From assembly GCA_946480785.1 (NCBI GenBank), contig CAMLLD010000022.1, positions 1 through 64,000 on the forward strand: a stretch of DNA of 64,000 bases, given 5' to 3'. Source of the stretch: an uncultured Blastocatellia bacterium (lineage in GTDB: Bacteria > Acidobacteriota > Blastocatellia > Pyrinomonadales > Pyrinomonadaceae). The notes below the pieces were generated by a model. The model did no database searches. It saw only the letters and a list, made by a program, of their open reading frames with translations, and had not been told where the DNA came from. Within the stretch, counting starts at the first letter, position 1; each line of letters begins with the position of its first letter. This document shows positions 37,015 through 47,986 of the stretch, one piece after another. A program made the translations under genes and the position numbers.

Positions 37015-40000
37015 ATGAAGACTAGCTATTCAGATCGATGGCTCTTCTCGGTAATCCTGGCGATCACGATCCTTGCATTGTCAGGAATCACAGCTCCCCT
37101 CTATGCGCAAACCTCTAACACCGGCACGGTCACTGGCGTCGTCAAAGATGAAAAAGGAGGCCTCGTTCCCGGCGCTTCCGTGAAGCTCGTGAACACAGGA
37201 ACCAACGCCGAACGCACGACAGTCACCAGTTCCGACGGCATTTATGAAGTTACTCAGCTCGTTCCCGGCAACTACCGGCTCGAAATCGAGGCCAAGGGTT
37301 TTTCGAAGTACATTCAGGAACCCGTGGTAGTGAACGTGCTGCAACGTTCCACAGTCAACGTCGACTTGAAAGTCGGCGGCATCGGTGAGACCGTCACGGT
37401 CACCGGTGAGAGTGGTCCACTTGTGGAAACAACGAAGACCGACGTCAGCGGCGTGATTGACCAGCGTCGCCTGGAAAATCTTCCAGTGAATGGACGCTCG
37501 TTCGCATCGCTCGCGATCCTGATTCCGGGCGCCACGCTTGAACCTTCGTTCGATCCAACCAAAGCGCGCGTCGGCACGTTCTCGGTTGGCGGTTCGACAG
37601 GCCGCAACCTCAACATCACGATCGACGGCGGCGACAACAAAGACAACGCAGTCGGCGGCATTCTGCAGAATTTCTCGATGGAAGGAATTCAGGAGTTCGC
37701 GCTCTCAACGCAACGCTTCTCCGCGGCGAACGGTCGCTCGGGCGGCGCGCTGCTTTCAGTTGTTTCGAAGAGCGGCACGAACGAGTTTCACGGCTCCGTT
37801 TTCGGTTTCTTCCGCGATGACAAATTGAACGCGAATGCGCCGAAGCTGCTCACCAAAGTGAATCCCGACCTGTTTCCCGATCCGGCAGACGCGGTGAAGC
37901 CGCCTTTCAGCCGGCAACAGTTCGGCGGATCCTTCGGTGGTCCAATCAAGCAGGACAAGGCTTTCTTCTTCGGCACCGTCGAGCGCACGCGCGAACGCGG
38001 CAACTCGATTGTACCGGGCGTGGATCGGGAAAAGATCGGCTTCCTCGAACCGTTCGGCTACAAAGCCGTGCAGTTTCTGCCGCAGCCTTTCAACGATTGG
38101 CAGTACACAGTTAAAGGCGACTTCAATCTCTCGCCGAAACACACGCTGGTGGTGCGTTTCGCGGGCCAGAACAACAACGCCCTTAACGACCAGGCGGGAT
38201 TCCTCGTCGTGCGCACGGACCTTTCGGGCGGCAACGAGAGCCTGAACACGCTGTACAACTTCCTGACCTCGTTGACTTCGACGCTGAGCAGTACCACGGT
38301 CAACCAGTTCACCTACCAGTATCAAACGTTCGACAATCGTATCAATGCGACCACTGACTTGAACCTGCTTGTCTTTCCGGACACGCTGGCAGTCGGTCGC
38401 AACGGCAACGTCCCGCAGCAAACACTGCAAAGGAAACATCAGTTCCGCGACGACCTGACCTGGACGCGCGGCAATCACGGTTTGAAGTTCGGCGGTGACG
38501 TAACTTTCGTTCCTAAGCTCGGCGGTTTGTTCGCTTTCAACTCCGCGCCGGAATACGACTTCAACTTCAACGCGGACGAGATCGCGCTGAACCCGGGCCA
38601 GTTTCCGCAGGGCTTCAAAACGACGCAAGTGCTGCCTGGTTCAGTGACCTGCCCCGCGATCGTCGGCACGGCCACTTGCACGGCCGCGCAACTCGCGGGC
38701 GTCGGTGTCGTGGCCGATGTGATCCTTTCGGGCGGCGATCCGAGTTTCAACCTGCGTGAAGGCGCGAAGCAGTTTGCGGCTTATGCACAGGACGACTGGA
38801 AGATCACGCCGCGGTTCACGCTCAACCTCGGTGTTCGTTACGACGTGGACCTCGGTTTTGTGGACGAAGCGCATGCTGCGGAAAATCGTGCGTTCCTCGC
38901 CCTCAAGATCATCGGCAGCCAGTTCGCCAAACACCCGGTACAGGACGATAAGAACAATCTCAGCCCGCGCGTCGGTTTCGCCTGGGACCTGAAGGGTGAC
39001 GGCCGTTCCGTGTTACGCGGCGGTTACGGCATCTACTACGATCAGTCGTTCCTGAACGTACCGCTGTTCGCGGTGCAACAGGCGAACCCGGAAATTTACG
39101 CCACCTTCATCAACGATGATCCGAACCTCAGTATCGACTCACCGCCGCCCGCGGTGCCGCGTCCGCTGAACAATCCGTTGTCGGGTACGCGCGGCCGCAT
39201 GCTCGATCCTGACTTCGAGTCGCCGTATTCGCAGCAGTGGAACCTCGGCTATGCGCAGGAGATCGGAAAGAACTCGGCGCTGGAGTTTGACTATGTTCAC
39301 ATCCTCGGACTCCACGAGTTCTCCAGCCTCGACATCAACCCGCGCATTGGACCACTCATCAACGCGCAACGCAGCGACCCGAATCCAGGTCGTATTCTGA
39401 CCTCGGCGTTTGCGGCGCACGCGGCTGAATTAACCGCAGCGTTTGGTACGCCGACACCGTTCGGTCGCATCACTGTCGCGCAGTCGGATAGCCGCTCGCG
39501 CTACGATGCGTTCACGGTCGCCTACAAGAAACGCTACTCGAACAAGTTTCAACTGAATGCGCATTACACCCTCGCGAAGTCGCAGGCATGGTTCGGCGCG
39601 ACCGCAGACTTCGGTTTGCAGCCGCAGAACATGTTCGCGAAGTTCGATCCAATCAATTTTGGACCAACTCTCGAAGACGAGCGTCACCGGTTTGTGGTCT
39701 CCGGCATTTTCGATTTGCCGTGGGGCTTCCAGGTAGCGCCAATCTTCCAGGCGGCATCAGCGCGTCCTTACAGCATTCTTCCGGCTTGCGGCTGTGACAT
39801 CAACCGCGACGGCGTGATCAACGATCGCGAGTCGGTGAATCCGGGTATCGACGATCAGCACAAGCTGCCGCTGAATGACCACCGGGGAGACAACTTCTCG
39901 CAACTCAACGTTCGCGTTTCGAAGTTCTTCAACTGGGGCGAGCACAAAAAACTCGGCCTCTTCTTCGAAGCCTTCAACGTTTTCAACACCGGAAACTATG

Positions 40001-40131
40001 GCAACCAGTTTCAGAACACGACTGGCGAACCGGATTTCGGTAAACCGATTAACTTCTTTGGCGCGACCGGCTTCTCCGAGCCTTTGGGAATTCCGTTCCA
40101 GGCTCAGTTAGGCGTTCGCTTCAGCTTCTAA
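37015..40131 (+). CDS. TonB-dependent outer-membrane receptor, Oar-like
   Basis: This 1038-residue receptor begins with a signal peptide (residues 1-31, ending APLYAQ). A carboxypeptidase-regulatory-like Ig domain follows (about 35-115: GTVTGVVKDEKGGLVPGASVKLVNTG), then a TonB plug (ENLPVNGRSFASLAILIPG). A large beta barrel ends in GVRFSF, with the C-terminal Phe typical of outer-membrane proteins. Oar-type receptors of this kind are greatly expanded in Acidobacteriota and thought to import oligosaccharides or peptides, but the ligand is unknown. No TonB-box gene or substrate enzyme lies next to it. ATG 37015 is set by the duplicated AGGAG sites. Confidence 0.92.
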   Translation: MKTSYSDRWLFSVILAITILALSGITAPLYAQTSNTGTVTGVVKDEKGGLVPGASVKLVNTGTNAERTTVTSSDGIYEVTQLVPGNYRLEIEAKGFSKYIQEPVVVNVLQRSTVNVDLKVGGIGETVTVTGESGPLVETTKTDVSGVIDQRRLENLPVNGRSFASLAILIPGATLEPSFDPTKARVGTFSVGGSTGRNLNITIDGGDNKDNAVGGILQNFSMEGIQEFALSTQRFSAANGRSGGALLSVVSKSGTNEFHGSVFGFFRDDKLNANAPKLLTKVNPDLFPDPADAVKPPFSRQQFGGSFGGPIKQDKAFFFGTVERTRERGNSIVPGVDREKIGFLEPFGYKAVQFLPQPFNDWQYTVKGDFNLSPKHTLVVRFAGQNNNALNDQAGFLVVRTDLSGGNESLNTLYNFLTSLTSTLSSTTVNQFTYQYQTFDNRINATTDLNLLVFPDTLAVGRNGNVPQQTLQRKHQFRDDLTWTRGNHGLKFGGDVTFVPKLGGLFAFNSAPEYDFNFNADEIALNPGQFPQGFKTTQVLPGSVTCPAIVGTATCTAAQLAGVGVVADVILSGGDPSFNLREGAKQFAAYAQDDWKITPRFTLNLGVRYDVDLGFVDEAHAAENRAFLALKIIGSQFAKHPVQDDKNNLSPRVGFAWDLKGDGRSVLRGGYGIYYDQSFLNVPLFAVQQANPEIYATFINDDPNLSIDSPPPAVPRPLNNPLSGTRGRMLDPDFESPYSQQWNLGYAQEIGKNSALEFDYVHILGLHEFSSLDINPRIGPLINAQRSDPNPGRILTSAFAAHAAELTAAFGTPTPFGRITVAQSDSRSRYDAFTVAYKKRYSNKFQLNAHYTLAKSQAWFGATADFGLQPQNMFAKFDPINFGPTLEDERHRFVVSGIFDLPWGFQVAPIFQAASARPYSILPACGCDINRDGVINDRESVNPGIDDQHKLPLNDHRGDNFSQLNVRVSKFFNWGEHKKLGLFFEAFNVFNTGNYGNQFQNTTGEPDFGKPINFFGATGFSEPLGIPFQAQLGVRFSF

Positions 40132-40147
40132 CCTGCCACCTACCTTG

Positions 40148-40191
40148 GAGGCACTTCGCGGACGATGTATAGTCAGTCCGCGAAGTGCCTC
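40148..40191 (+). terminator. Strong 16-bp hairpin between receptor and TPR genes
   Basis: A perfect 16-bp inverted repeat pairs 40148-40163 with 40176-40191 (GAGGCACTTCGCGGAC arm), with a 12-nt loop and a short TTTAGGTTT tract after it. It begins 17 bp after the receptor stop and ends 12 bp before ATG 40204 of the TPR gene. It could terminate or attenuate transcription, so the TPR gene would be expressed at a lower level. Confidence 0.8.
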
Positions 40192-40203
40192 TTTAGGTTT
40201 CCC

Positions 40204-41223
40204 ATGAAAACTGTTTTTCTTCCAGTCGTCCTGGCATTACTCTTCACGTGCTCCTCGACTGTTTTGGCCCAGCAGGGCGGCAACGTTTTGCAAGGCCGAG
40301 TGATCACGCCTTCGGGAACGCAGCCGACCAATCCCGTTCGCGTCAAACTCACTTTCAACGGCCGCGCGATCAATGAAACTTTTACGGATCTCAGTGGGCG
40401 CTTCTCTTTCCCGGGAATTGCCGGCGGCAGGTATCAACTAACCGCTGACGGTGACGGCGTGAACTTCGAGACAACCACTGTGTACGCGGATGTCACAGCG
40501 TTTGGCGGACCACAAACTTTCACGCAGGACATTCAACTGCGGCCGGTTGCTCACAAATCGACGGCGCAAGCGGGCGTTGTCAACGCGTTCACGCAAAACG
40601 TGCCCGAAGCCGCGCAGCAAGCGCTCGCTTCCGGTGTCAAACTTGCCGATGAAGGAAAGATCCCGGAAGCAGTCGAGAAGATGCAAAGCGCGCTCAGGAT
40701 CTTTCCCGATTATTTCGAGGCCCACCTGCAACTCGGCAACACGTTTCTCAAAGTGGACCAATTCAACGAGGCGATAGCCGAGCTCGACCTGGCGCGCCAG
40801 ATCAATCCGAATGACGAACGCGCTTATCAATCGTTCGGCTTGCTGCTGATGAAGCAGAAGAATTTCGCGGTGGCCGTGGCGGTGTTTGCCGAGGCTGCGA
40901 GACTGAATCCGGCGAATCCTGCGAACCACGTCATGCGCGCGACGGCTCTGGTCCACCAGGCGGCGGCATCCGCGGACGACAGGAGTTATTTATTGACCAG
41001 GGCGGAAGCGGCGATGGCGCAAGCGGCGAGTGCGAGCGACAACAAAGCGAAACCTGACAGTATGACGCTCGCGTTGTTCTACGAGTTGAAGGATCAACCG
41101 GAACGCGCCGCGGCGGAGTTGGAATCGTACGTGCAGAAGAACCCGCAGCTAAAAAACTCGGCGGCGCTGCAAGGCGAGATCAAGCGCTTGCGTGAGAAGG
41201 CGCAGTCGAAGAAGAATCCTTAA
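40204..41223 (+). CDS. Secreted TPR protein with carboxypeptidase-regulatory domain
   Basis: This 339-residue protein has a signal peptide (MKTVFLPVVLALLFTCSSTVLAQ), an Ig-like carboxypeptidase-regulatory domain (about 28-120: LQGRVITPSGTQPTNPVRVKLTF), then TPR units (about 130-300). The same Ig-like domain occurs in the preceding TonB receptor, so both proteins may share a binding partner. The ribosome site before ATG 40204 is weak (AGG), right after the hairpin. It ends 4 bp into the convergent enoyl-CoA hydratase gene. Confidence 0.82.
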   Translation: MKTVFLPVVLALLFTCSSTVLAQQGGNVLQGRVITPSGTQPTNPVRVKLTFNGRAINETFTDLSGRFSFPGIAGGRYQLTADGDGVNFETTTVYADVTAFGGPQTFTQDIQLRPVAHKSTAQAGVVNAFTQNVPEAAQQALASGVKLADEGKIPEAVEKMQSALRIFPDYFEAHLQLGNTFLKVDQFNEAIAELDLARQINPNDERAYQSFGLLLMKQKNFAVAVAVFAEAARLNPANPANHVMRATALVHQAAASADDRSYLLTRAEAAMAQAASASDNKAKPDSMTLALFYELKDQPERAAAELESYVQKNPQLKNSAALQGEIKRLREKAQSKKNP

Positions 41224-41993
41224 CTTTGATTCTTGCTCAAGAAGCGAGCGACTCGTTCCTGACAGTCTTTGGTGAGTCTCGCGATGACGTTCACGTCAGC
41301 GCCGGTTTGGAGCGCCGCGGAAAACGAGAGACCGTCCATCTGGTAGAGCAAAGTCTTCGTTAGCGACACTGCTGAACGGCTTAGCTTATCGAAACTACCG
41401 ACGTACGATCTCACCTCATCATCGAAGCTTTCATCCGCGAAGATCTCATTCACGAGCCCAAACGCGTGCGCCTCCTGCGCGGTCATTTCAGCCCCGCGCG
41501 TAATGAGAGCAAACGCGCGTTTCTCGGAAACGTTGCGCCGCAGGATCGCCATCACCATCGCCGGCACGAATCCGATCTTCACTTCCGGATAACCGAAACG
41601 CGCCGACTCAGCCGCCACAACGAGATCACACGCGCTCGCGAGACCAGCGCCGCCCGCCAGAGCGCGGCCCGTCACCGCCGCGACCACCGGAACAGGAATT
41701 TGGCGGATTAGCAGAAACAGCTCCATTAGCGAGTGCGCGTCTTCGACGTTTTCATCCACCGACGCTTGCGCGATCTTTTGCAGCGCGGCCAGGTCCGCGC
41801 CCGAACAAAAATCTCTCCCGGCCCCGGCGATCACGATCACGCGCACACGTTCGTCGTCAGCAGCGCGCCGCAGACTTTCCTTCAGGCCCGCGATCACGGC
41901 CTCATTCAACGCATTTCTTTTCTCGGGACGATTGAGAGTGATGCGCGCGACCGCGCCTTCAACCGCGTAAAGGACTGGTTGCTCGTCAGCCAT
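41220..41993 (-). CDS. Enoyl-CoA hydratase/isomerase family protein
   Basis: This 257-residue crotonase-fold protein has RITLNRPEKRNALNEAVI at the N-terminus, GRDFCSGADLAAL (the CoA oxyanion loop), and ALAGGAGLASACDLVV followed by FGYPEVKIGFVP. The glutamate of the YPE segment (Glu164 of rat crotonase) is present. The position of Glu144 is glycine, so it may be an isomerase or a hydratase with a single catalytic acid. It lies next to AtuA-type genes, suggesting a role in branched-chain or terpenoid acyl-CoA degradation, such as a methylglutaconyl-CoA hydratase. Its start overlaps the AtuA-C stop by 1 bp. Confidence 0.88.
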   Translation of the reverse strand: MADEQPVLYAVEGAVARITLNRPEKRNALNEAVIAGLKESLRRAADDERVRVIVIAGAGRDFCSGADLAALQKIAQASVDENVEDAHSLMELFLLIRQIPVPVVAAVTGRALAGGAGLASACDLVVAAESARFGYPEVKIGFVPAMVMAILRRNVSEKRAFALITRGAEMTAQEAHAFGLVNEIFADESFDDEVRSYVGSFDKLSRSAVSLTKTLLYQMDGLSFSAALQTGADVNVIARLTKDCQERVARFLSKNQS

Positions 41994-42333
41994 TAATTCA
42001 ACTCGAGCTTCCGCGCTTCGTCGTCGGAGATTTCAATCTCCATGCGCAGCAGCGCCGTCGAAAACGTTTTGCCCTGCGCATCAGTCATCAACGACAACGT
42101 GCCGCCACCGCCGAGACTCTCGTGCAGCAGGAAATTCAACGCGCCGAGATTCGGCAACTCGAATCGTTCCACGTCGCCTTTGCAAATCCCGCGAAAATGC
42201 TGCTTCACGCGCTCTGCTGTCACTTCGCGCACGAGAATCGGATAAGCCTCGTCACGCAACGCAATCAAGCCGACGTTCGCCGTGTCGCCCTTGTCGCCCG
42301 ATCGTGCATGGGCCAGTTTTGCTAATTGCACTT

Positions 42334-42337
<4 letters not shown>
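41993..42337 (-). CDS. AtuA C-terminal domain protein
   Basis: This 114-residue protein begins [20 protein letters not shown], the signature of the ferredoxin-fold domain found at the C-terminus of AtuA (acyclic terpene utilization) proteins, and ends in an acidic tail. It overlaps the preceding AtuA gene by 4 bp (ATGA). In Pseudomonas the two parts are one protein, so this is a split version whose subunits probably still associate. No enzymatic activity has been established for this domain as far as I know. Confidence 0.87.
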
Positions 42338-43701
<1,364 letters not shown>

Positions 43702-43703
43702 CC

Positions 43704-43738
43704 GTGTTATCTGTGCCCGATGTAGACACAGATAACAC
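43704..43738. repeat. ACACAGAT-type palindrome
   Basis: A perfect 12-bp inverted repeat, GTGTTATCTGTG (43704-43715) with CACAGATAACAC (43727-43738), has an 11-nt loop. It lies 2 bp upstream of the atuA start on the minus strand. The remnant CACGGATGACACGGAT near 30761-30776 is similar in composition, so both may belong to one dispersed family. Confidence 0.7.
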
Positions 43739-43757
43739 AGATCGCACGGAGAACCAA

Positions 43758-44768
43758 TTAGCCGCGCGGCCGCGGACTCGGACTCGGCGTCGGGCTGGGA
43801 GTCGTGGTCGGACTCGGCGAAGGATTGGGCACCGGCGTCGGGCTGCCGCTCGGACTCGGATTCGGACTCGGCGCGGGTTCCGGACTCGGAGTTTGCGTCG
43901 GCTCCGGACTCGGAGTTTGCGACGGCATCGGAGTTTCCGGCGTCGGTTGAGTGGGCTGAGCCGGAGTCTCAGTTGGATTAGTCGTCGGCGGCGTCGTCGG
44001 GGTTGTCGTACGTCTATTGCCACGACGATTGCGCGCGGGTTTAGCCGGCGTGGTCACGTCGGTGGGCGTTGCTCCAGCTTCAGCCGGACTCGCCACAGTT
44101 GTTCCCGCAGCGGACGGTGTTTGTCTCATGCGACGCGCGACGTTGCGCGACGATGAGAAGGAGCACGGCATCGTTGCACCCGGAACCGAGGTCAGCGTCA
44201 GACGATTGCCCGAGTGATGCGCACGCAACGAAACGATCTGCGGCGGTGTAGTGGCCGCTGCGCCTGGCGTTGTAGTTGCCGTAGTCGGTACGTCACCTGT
44301 TTGCAATGCGACGGCTGTGTAACCATGTGTAGTGGAAGCGACGATGCGACCTGTCTTTCCGTCGGCGGTAGTGAACTGATTGCCGTTGATGGTTAGCGTT
44401 GTATCGCCTGTTAGACCAAGCGCGTCGCAGTTGAACGTGCCCGCGTAAGTGCCTGACAGATCTGTTTGCGTCGACGCCATCGAGCTTGCGTTTTGCATCG
44501 GCATCGTTGCCGGCATCGTCGTGTCAGCGGGTGTTGTAGCAGGCGTGGTTTGATCTCCGGTTGTTGTTTCGTTCGCCGGAGTGTTCATCTTCATCTGACC
44601 GCGTTTCCGTTTCGGAGTTCGGGTCTTGGTTGTTGGTGTTGGTTGCGTTTGCGGAGTGGCTGGCTGGGTCTGCGGATCTTGCGCACCCCGCACCAGCACA
44701 TCACCCATAACTAGCGAAAGAGCCAGCGTTGTGAGAAGCAACACTGAGCCTGAAACTCTCTTGCTCAT
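43758..44768 (-). CDS. Secreted proline-rich repeat protein
   Basis: This 336-residue protein is unrecognised. A signal peptide ([23 protein letters not shown]) is followed by a Gln/Thr/Pro region, a central beta-rich domain (about 110-210) resembling small uncharacterised exported domains ([24 protein letters not shown]), and a C-terminal low-complexity tail. The tail repeats PSP, PTP and PxPSP units for about 60 residues and ends in PRPRG. ATG 44768 with GGAGG is chosen. The longer upstream reading overlaps the carboxylase gene. It interrupts the carboxylase-atuA series, and its link to that pathway is unclear. Confidence 0.75.
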   Translation of the reverse strand: MSKRVSGSVLLLTTLALSLVMGDVLVRGAQDPQTQPATPQTQPTPTTKTRTPKRKRGQMKMNTPANETTTGDQTTPATTPADTTMPATMPMQNASSMASTQTDLSGTYAGTFNCDALGLTGDTTLTINGNQFTTADGKTGRIVASTTHGYTAVALQTGDVPTTATTTPGAAATTPPQIVSLRAHHSGNRLTLTSVPGATMPCSFSSSRNVARRMRQTPSAAGTTVASPAEAGATPTDVTTPAKPARNRRGNRRTTTPTTPPTTNPTETPAQPTQPTPETPMPSQTPSPEPTQTPSPEPAPSPNPSPSGSPTPVPNPSPSPTTTPSPTPSPSPRPRG

Positions 44769-44917
44769 GGAACTCTCCTCCCGTGTTCGTGTTCGTCGCG
44801 GCGCACGATTCCGATTACGCCGGCTGAGCTGATTGTTCAGGGGGCTTCTATTTACAAAGGAGGGAACACGGATCTTGTACCACTCACGGGAAGAGATCAC
44901 AACCCCGAGTTTGCGGG

Positions 44918-46552
44918 TTAAACGAGGTTGGCAGGTAACACGAACTGACCGATGTGCGGACCGGTGTAATTCAGGCTCGTGCGCAACGAGAGTTCGAGCG
45001 CGTCGCGCGTGTGCTCCGGCGCGATCACCGCATCGACAAAGCCGCGCGCCGCGGCGTATTTCGCATCGAGCTCCTGGTCGTAGGTCTGGCGAACTTTGTC
45101 CATTTCCGCGAGCAGCTCGGCGTCGGGAGTTTGACCGTTCTTTTTTAACTTCTCGAGTTGGCTGCCAAACACCGCCTGCACGGCCGAGTCGCCTTCCATC
45201 ACGCCCATTCGGCCGGTGGGCCAACTGTAGATGAAGTCGGGATCGAAACCCTGCCCGGCCATCGCGTAGTAACCGGCGCCCGAAGCGTGGTTCACGGTTA
45301 ACACGAGCTTGGGCACGAGCGCGGTAGCCATCGCTTCGACAAACTTCGCCCCCGCGCGAATGATTCCCGAGTGTTCCGCGTCTGGTCCAACCATGAAGCC
45401 GGACACATCCTGCACAAACAAGAGGGGCGTGCGATGACGATTGCACGTCTCGATGAAGTAAGCGACTTTCTCCGCCGACTCGGTGTAAACGATCCCGCCG
45501 AAGCGTGGCGGCTTGCCGGAAACGCGCACCATGCCGCGATGATTTGCGATCACGCCGACCTGAATGCCGCGCACGCGCGCGTGGCCGGTGATCATCTCCT
45601 TCGCGTAGTCCGCTTGAAACTCATCGAGACGACCTTCATCAAGCAGACACTCGAGCAACTTGCGCACGTCGTACGGCTGGCGATGATCTTCGGGAATGAT
45701 CTCGTAGAGTTCTTCCGCCGCACGCAGCGGGTCGGCGTTTGGATTTTTGACCTCACACGGATCAGGTTTCGGCAGTTCGGCAACGAACTCGCGAATCTTC
45801 TCGACGCACGCATCGTCATCAGGAACGCGATAATGGGCCACGCCGCTTAGCTCGTTGTGCGTGCGCGCGCCGCCGAGCGTTTCGTTGTCGATCGTCTGGC
45901 CGGTCGCGCCTTTTACGAGGTTTGCGCCGCCGAGACCCATGAACGACGTGTTCTCGACCATGATGATGATGTCCGACAACGCCGGCAGATACGCGCCGCC
46001 GGCGATGCATGGTCCCATCACCGCCGAGATCTGCGGCACTTTCAGATAGTGGCGCATAATCGAGTTGTAATAGAAGATGCGCGACGCGCCGTACTGTCCC
46101 GGAAACACGCCGCCCTGATACGGAAGATTCACGCCGGCCGAGTCGACCAGATAAATGATCGGCACGCGCGAGCGCATCGCGATCTCCTGCGCGCGCAATA
46201 TCTTCTTGATCGTTTCGGGCCACCACGAGCCCGCCTTTACCGTCGCGTCGTTCGCGACGACTACGACTTCCCTGCCCTCGACTCGCCCGACAACCGTAAC
46301 CACACCCGCCGCCGGCGCGCCACCGTCATACTGATCGTGAGCGACCAGCAACCCGATCTCCTGCACGTAGGCGTCTTTGTCGAGCAGTTTCTCAATGCGT
46401 TCGCGCGCGGTGAGCTTGCCTTGTTGATGCTGGCGATCGATCTTGTCCGCGCCGCCGCCGAGACGCAGACGCGCTTCGAGTTGCTGCAGCTCATTCGTGA
46501 GCTCGCGCAAACGAGAAGGTGATTGTTGAGTAGCCGTGTCCAGTTTTTTCAT
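44918..46552 (-). CDS. Acyl-CoA carboxylase carboxyltransferase (beta) subunit
   Basis: This 544-residue crotonase-superfamily carboxyltransferase begins with the family's TARERIEKLLDKDAY segment. It carries LVDSAGVNLPYQGGVFPGQYG, the GPCIAGGAYLPALSD oxyanion loop, the SFMGLGGANLVKGATG region and the C-terminal HASGAGYYAMAGQGFDPDF domain. It belongs to the methylcrotonyl-, propionyl- or geranyl-CoA carboxylase beta group. The nearby AtuA and enoyl-CoA hydratase genes favour a leucine or terpene role. The biotin-carrying alpha subunit is not in the window. It lies 27 bp downstream of the metallopeptidase gene. Confidence 0.9.
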   Translation of the reverse strand: MKKLDTATQQSPSRLRELTNELQQLEARLRLGGGADKIDRQHQQGKLTARERIEKLLDKDAYVQEIGLLVAHDQYDGGAPAAGVVTVVGRVEGREVVVVANDATVKAGSWWPETIKKILRAQEIAMRSRVPIIYLVDSAGVNLPYQGGVFPGQYGASRIFYYNSIMRHYLKVPQISAVMGPCIAGGAYLPALSDIIIMVENTSFMGLGGANLVKGATGQTIDNETLGGARTHNELSGVAHYRVPDDDACVEKIREFVAELPKPDPCEVKNPNADPLRAAEELYEIIPEDHRQPYDVRKLLECLLDEGRLDEFQADYAKEMITGHARVRGIQVGVIANHRGMVRVSGKPPRFGGIVYTESAEKVAYFIETCNRHRTPLLFVQDVSGFMVGPDAEHSGIIRAGAKFVEAMATALVPKLVLTVNHASGAGYYAMAGQGFDPDFIYSWPTGRMGVMEGDSAVQAVFGSQLEKLKKNGQTPDAELLAEMDKVRQTYDQELDAKYAAARGFVDAVIAPEHTRDALELSLRTSLNYTGPHIGQFVLPANLV

Positions 46553-46579
46553 CTTGTCGGTATTAATCGTCTGTTCCTA

Positions 46580-47887
46580 TCAGCCCTGGTGCCAGATTCG
46601 ATTCAGCAGCGCAGTCGTGTTCGCCTTCTCGGGTATTCCCTCAAGAATCAGCACGCGCGCGCCACGCAACTCTACCACGCCGTGGCTCGTTGCCGTTTTC
46701 CACTCGTGACGTTCGCCGCGTTCGGTATTTGAAGTAACGTCGGTCGCCTGTGCATCAGGATAACGGTTCCAGGTGCGCTTGAGATAAGCATCGAAGAACT
46801 CGCGCGCGTCAACGGGCGTGTCCCACGCCGTGATTTGCGCCACGAAAAGCTCCGCCGGAGTCGCGCCTTCATAAAGCGCAAACTCATCCCCGCCCCAACC
46901 GGCCGCCGCTTTCTTCGACTCCGCCGCATCGTTCAAATACTCGTCTAGTAACAGGTAACAACCCCACTCGCCGTTCACGTCACTGTCGATGCGTTTCCAC
47001 GTTGGACCAAGTTGCAGCTTCAACTCCGGCAGCGTCAGTTTCAACGGCGCTTCGTACGCGAAGTACTTCTCCGGATGCATGATCTGCTCGGTCGACTGCG
47101 GCAATTTCGTAAACGCTTTCGAGACAAGGTCCCAACCACCGTTCCGGTAAACGGCGGTGGCCCAGTTCGAACCCGCTTCGTACGGAAACAGCAGCGACTC
47201 GCGCAGCGCGCGCGGCGCGGCCTTGAACTGCTCCGTCGCATTTTCCTGCGAACCGAGGCTCTTGATGAAAGCGAGTGCGACGAGCGGATGCTTCGCCATG
47301 TAGAGCGTCATCGCGAGCGTAGCATCACCTTCGATCAACGCGTGCGCGGCGAGCTCGGCGTCGGAGTCGCCTTTGGGCCACTTGTCGAACCGCTTGAGAT
47401 TGAAGTGCTGGTCCTGCAAGGCGTGGGTCAGTTCGTGGGCCATCACCGGCTTCTGCCCTTCGAGCTCGATCCAGTCAGCGAGGTAAAACTGCTGCGCCTT
47501 TGGATCGTAGTAACCCGCGACCTGTTCGGTCAGCAACTTGATCAGGAACGGCCGGTACTCGAAATTGTTCGGCGCGAGACCGAAAACCCGGAGCAGCGCC
47601 TCGGTAGCGTGCATCTCGGCGGGCGTGGTCTCCTCGTTGAGGTTCCGCACGATCATGCGCTCGATTTCGGCGCGCGACTGGGCGCCGCTCTTCACCGGCC
47701 GCATGATCGAAAGCTCGCGCAATTCGCTGGTTTCTTTAAGAACGGCGTCGGTCGTAGAGACGATTGCGGCGTTTTGGGCCGCGCCGGTCGCAGCGCCCGC
47801 CTGGGCGTGGGTCCGGACCGTCAGGGCGCCGGCATAGAGACAAATCAGGATGAGCAGGGCCACGGGAAGGTTAATTTTCTTTGACAT
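46580..47887 (-). CDS. Exported HExxH metallopeptidase-like protein
   Basis: This 435-residue protein begins with a signal peptide (about 1-29, VRTHAQ). It has a zinc-dependent peptidase core: HELTH (151-155, preceded by PVMA and followed by ALQDQHF) and a possible third ligand in ALIEGDAT (E186). The rest of the protein is not recognised, so substrate and exact clan are uncertain. It is transcribed with the carboxylase gene 27 bp downstream, although a functional link is not obvious. The start is divergent from the thioesterase gene, with 99 bp between. Confidence 0.8.
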   Translation of the reverse strand: MSKKINLPVALLILICLYAGALTVRTHAQAGAATGAAQNAAIVSTTDAVLKETSELRELSIMRPVKSGAQSRAEIERMIVRNLNEETTPAEMHATEALLRVFGLAPNNFEYRPFLIKLLTEQVAGYYDPKAQQFYLADWIELEGQKPVMAHELTHALQDQHFNLKRFDKWPKGDSDAELAAHALIEGDATLAMTLYMAKHPLVALAFIKSLGSQENATEQFKAAPRALRESLLFPYEAGSNWATAVYRNGGWDLVSKAFTKLPQSTEQIMHPEKYFAYEAPLKLTLPELKLQLGPTWKRIDSDVNGEWGCYLLLDEYLNDAAESKKAAAGWGGDEFALYEGATPAELFVAQITAWDTPVDAREFFDAYLKRTWNRYPDAQATDVTSNTERGERHEWKTATSHGVVELRGARVLILEGIPEKANTTALLNRIWHQG

Positions 47888-47986
47888 ATTGATGGTTCAC
47901 TCTTATAGTCCGCTAAACGTTCACAGCTCGATTCGAGGGAGACCCATTCCTTCGCGCACTCTGAAAGGGTTGAAGGTTTTGTTCAG

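Noticed and set aside
44769..45446. Long N-terminal extension of the proline-rich protein
   Set aside because: It overlaps the carboxylase gene antisense or out of frame, and a signal peptide with GGAGG begins at 44768.
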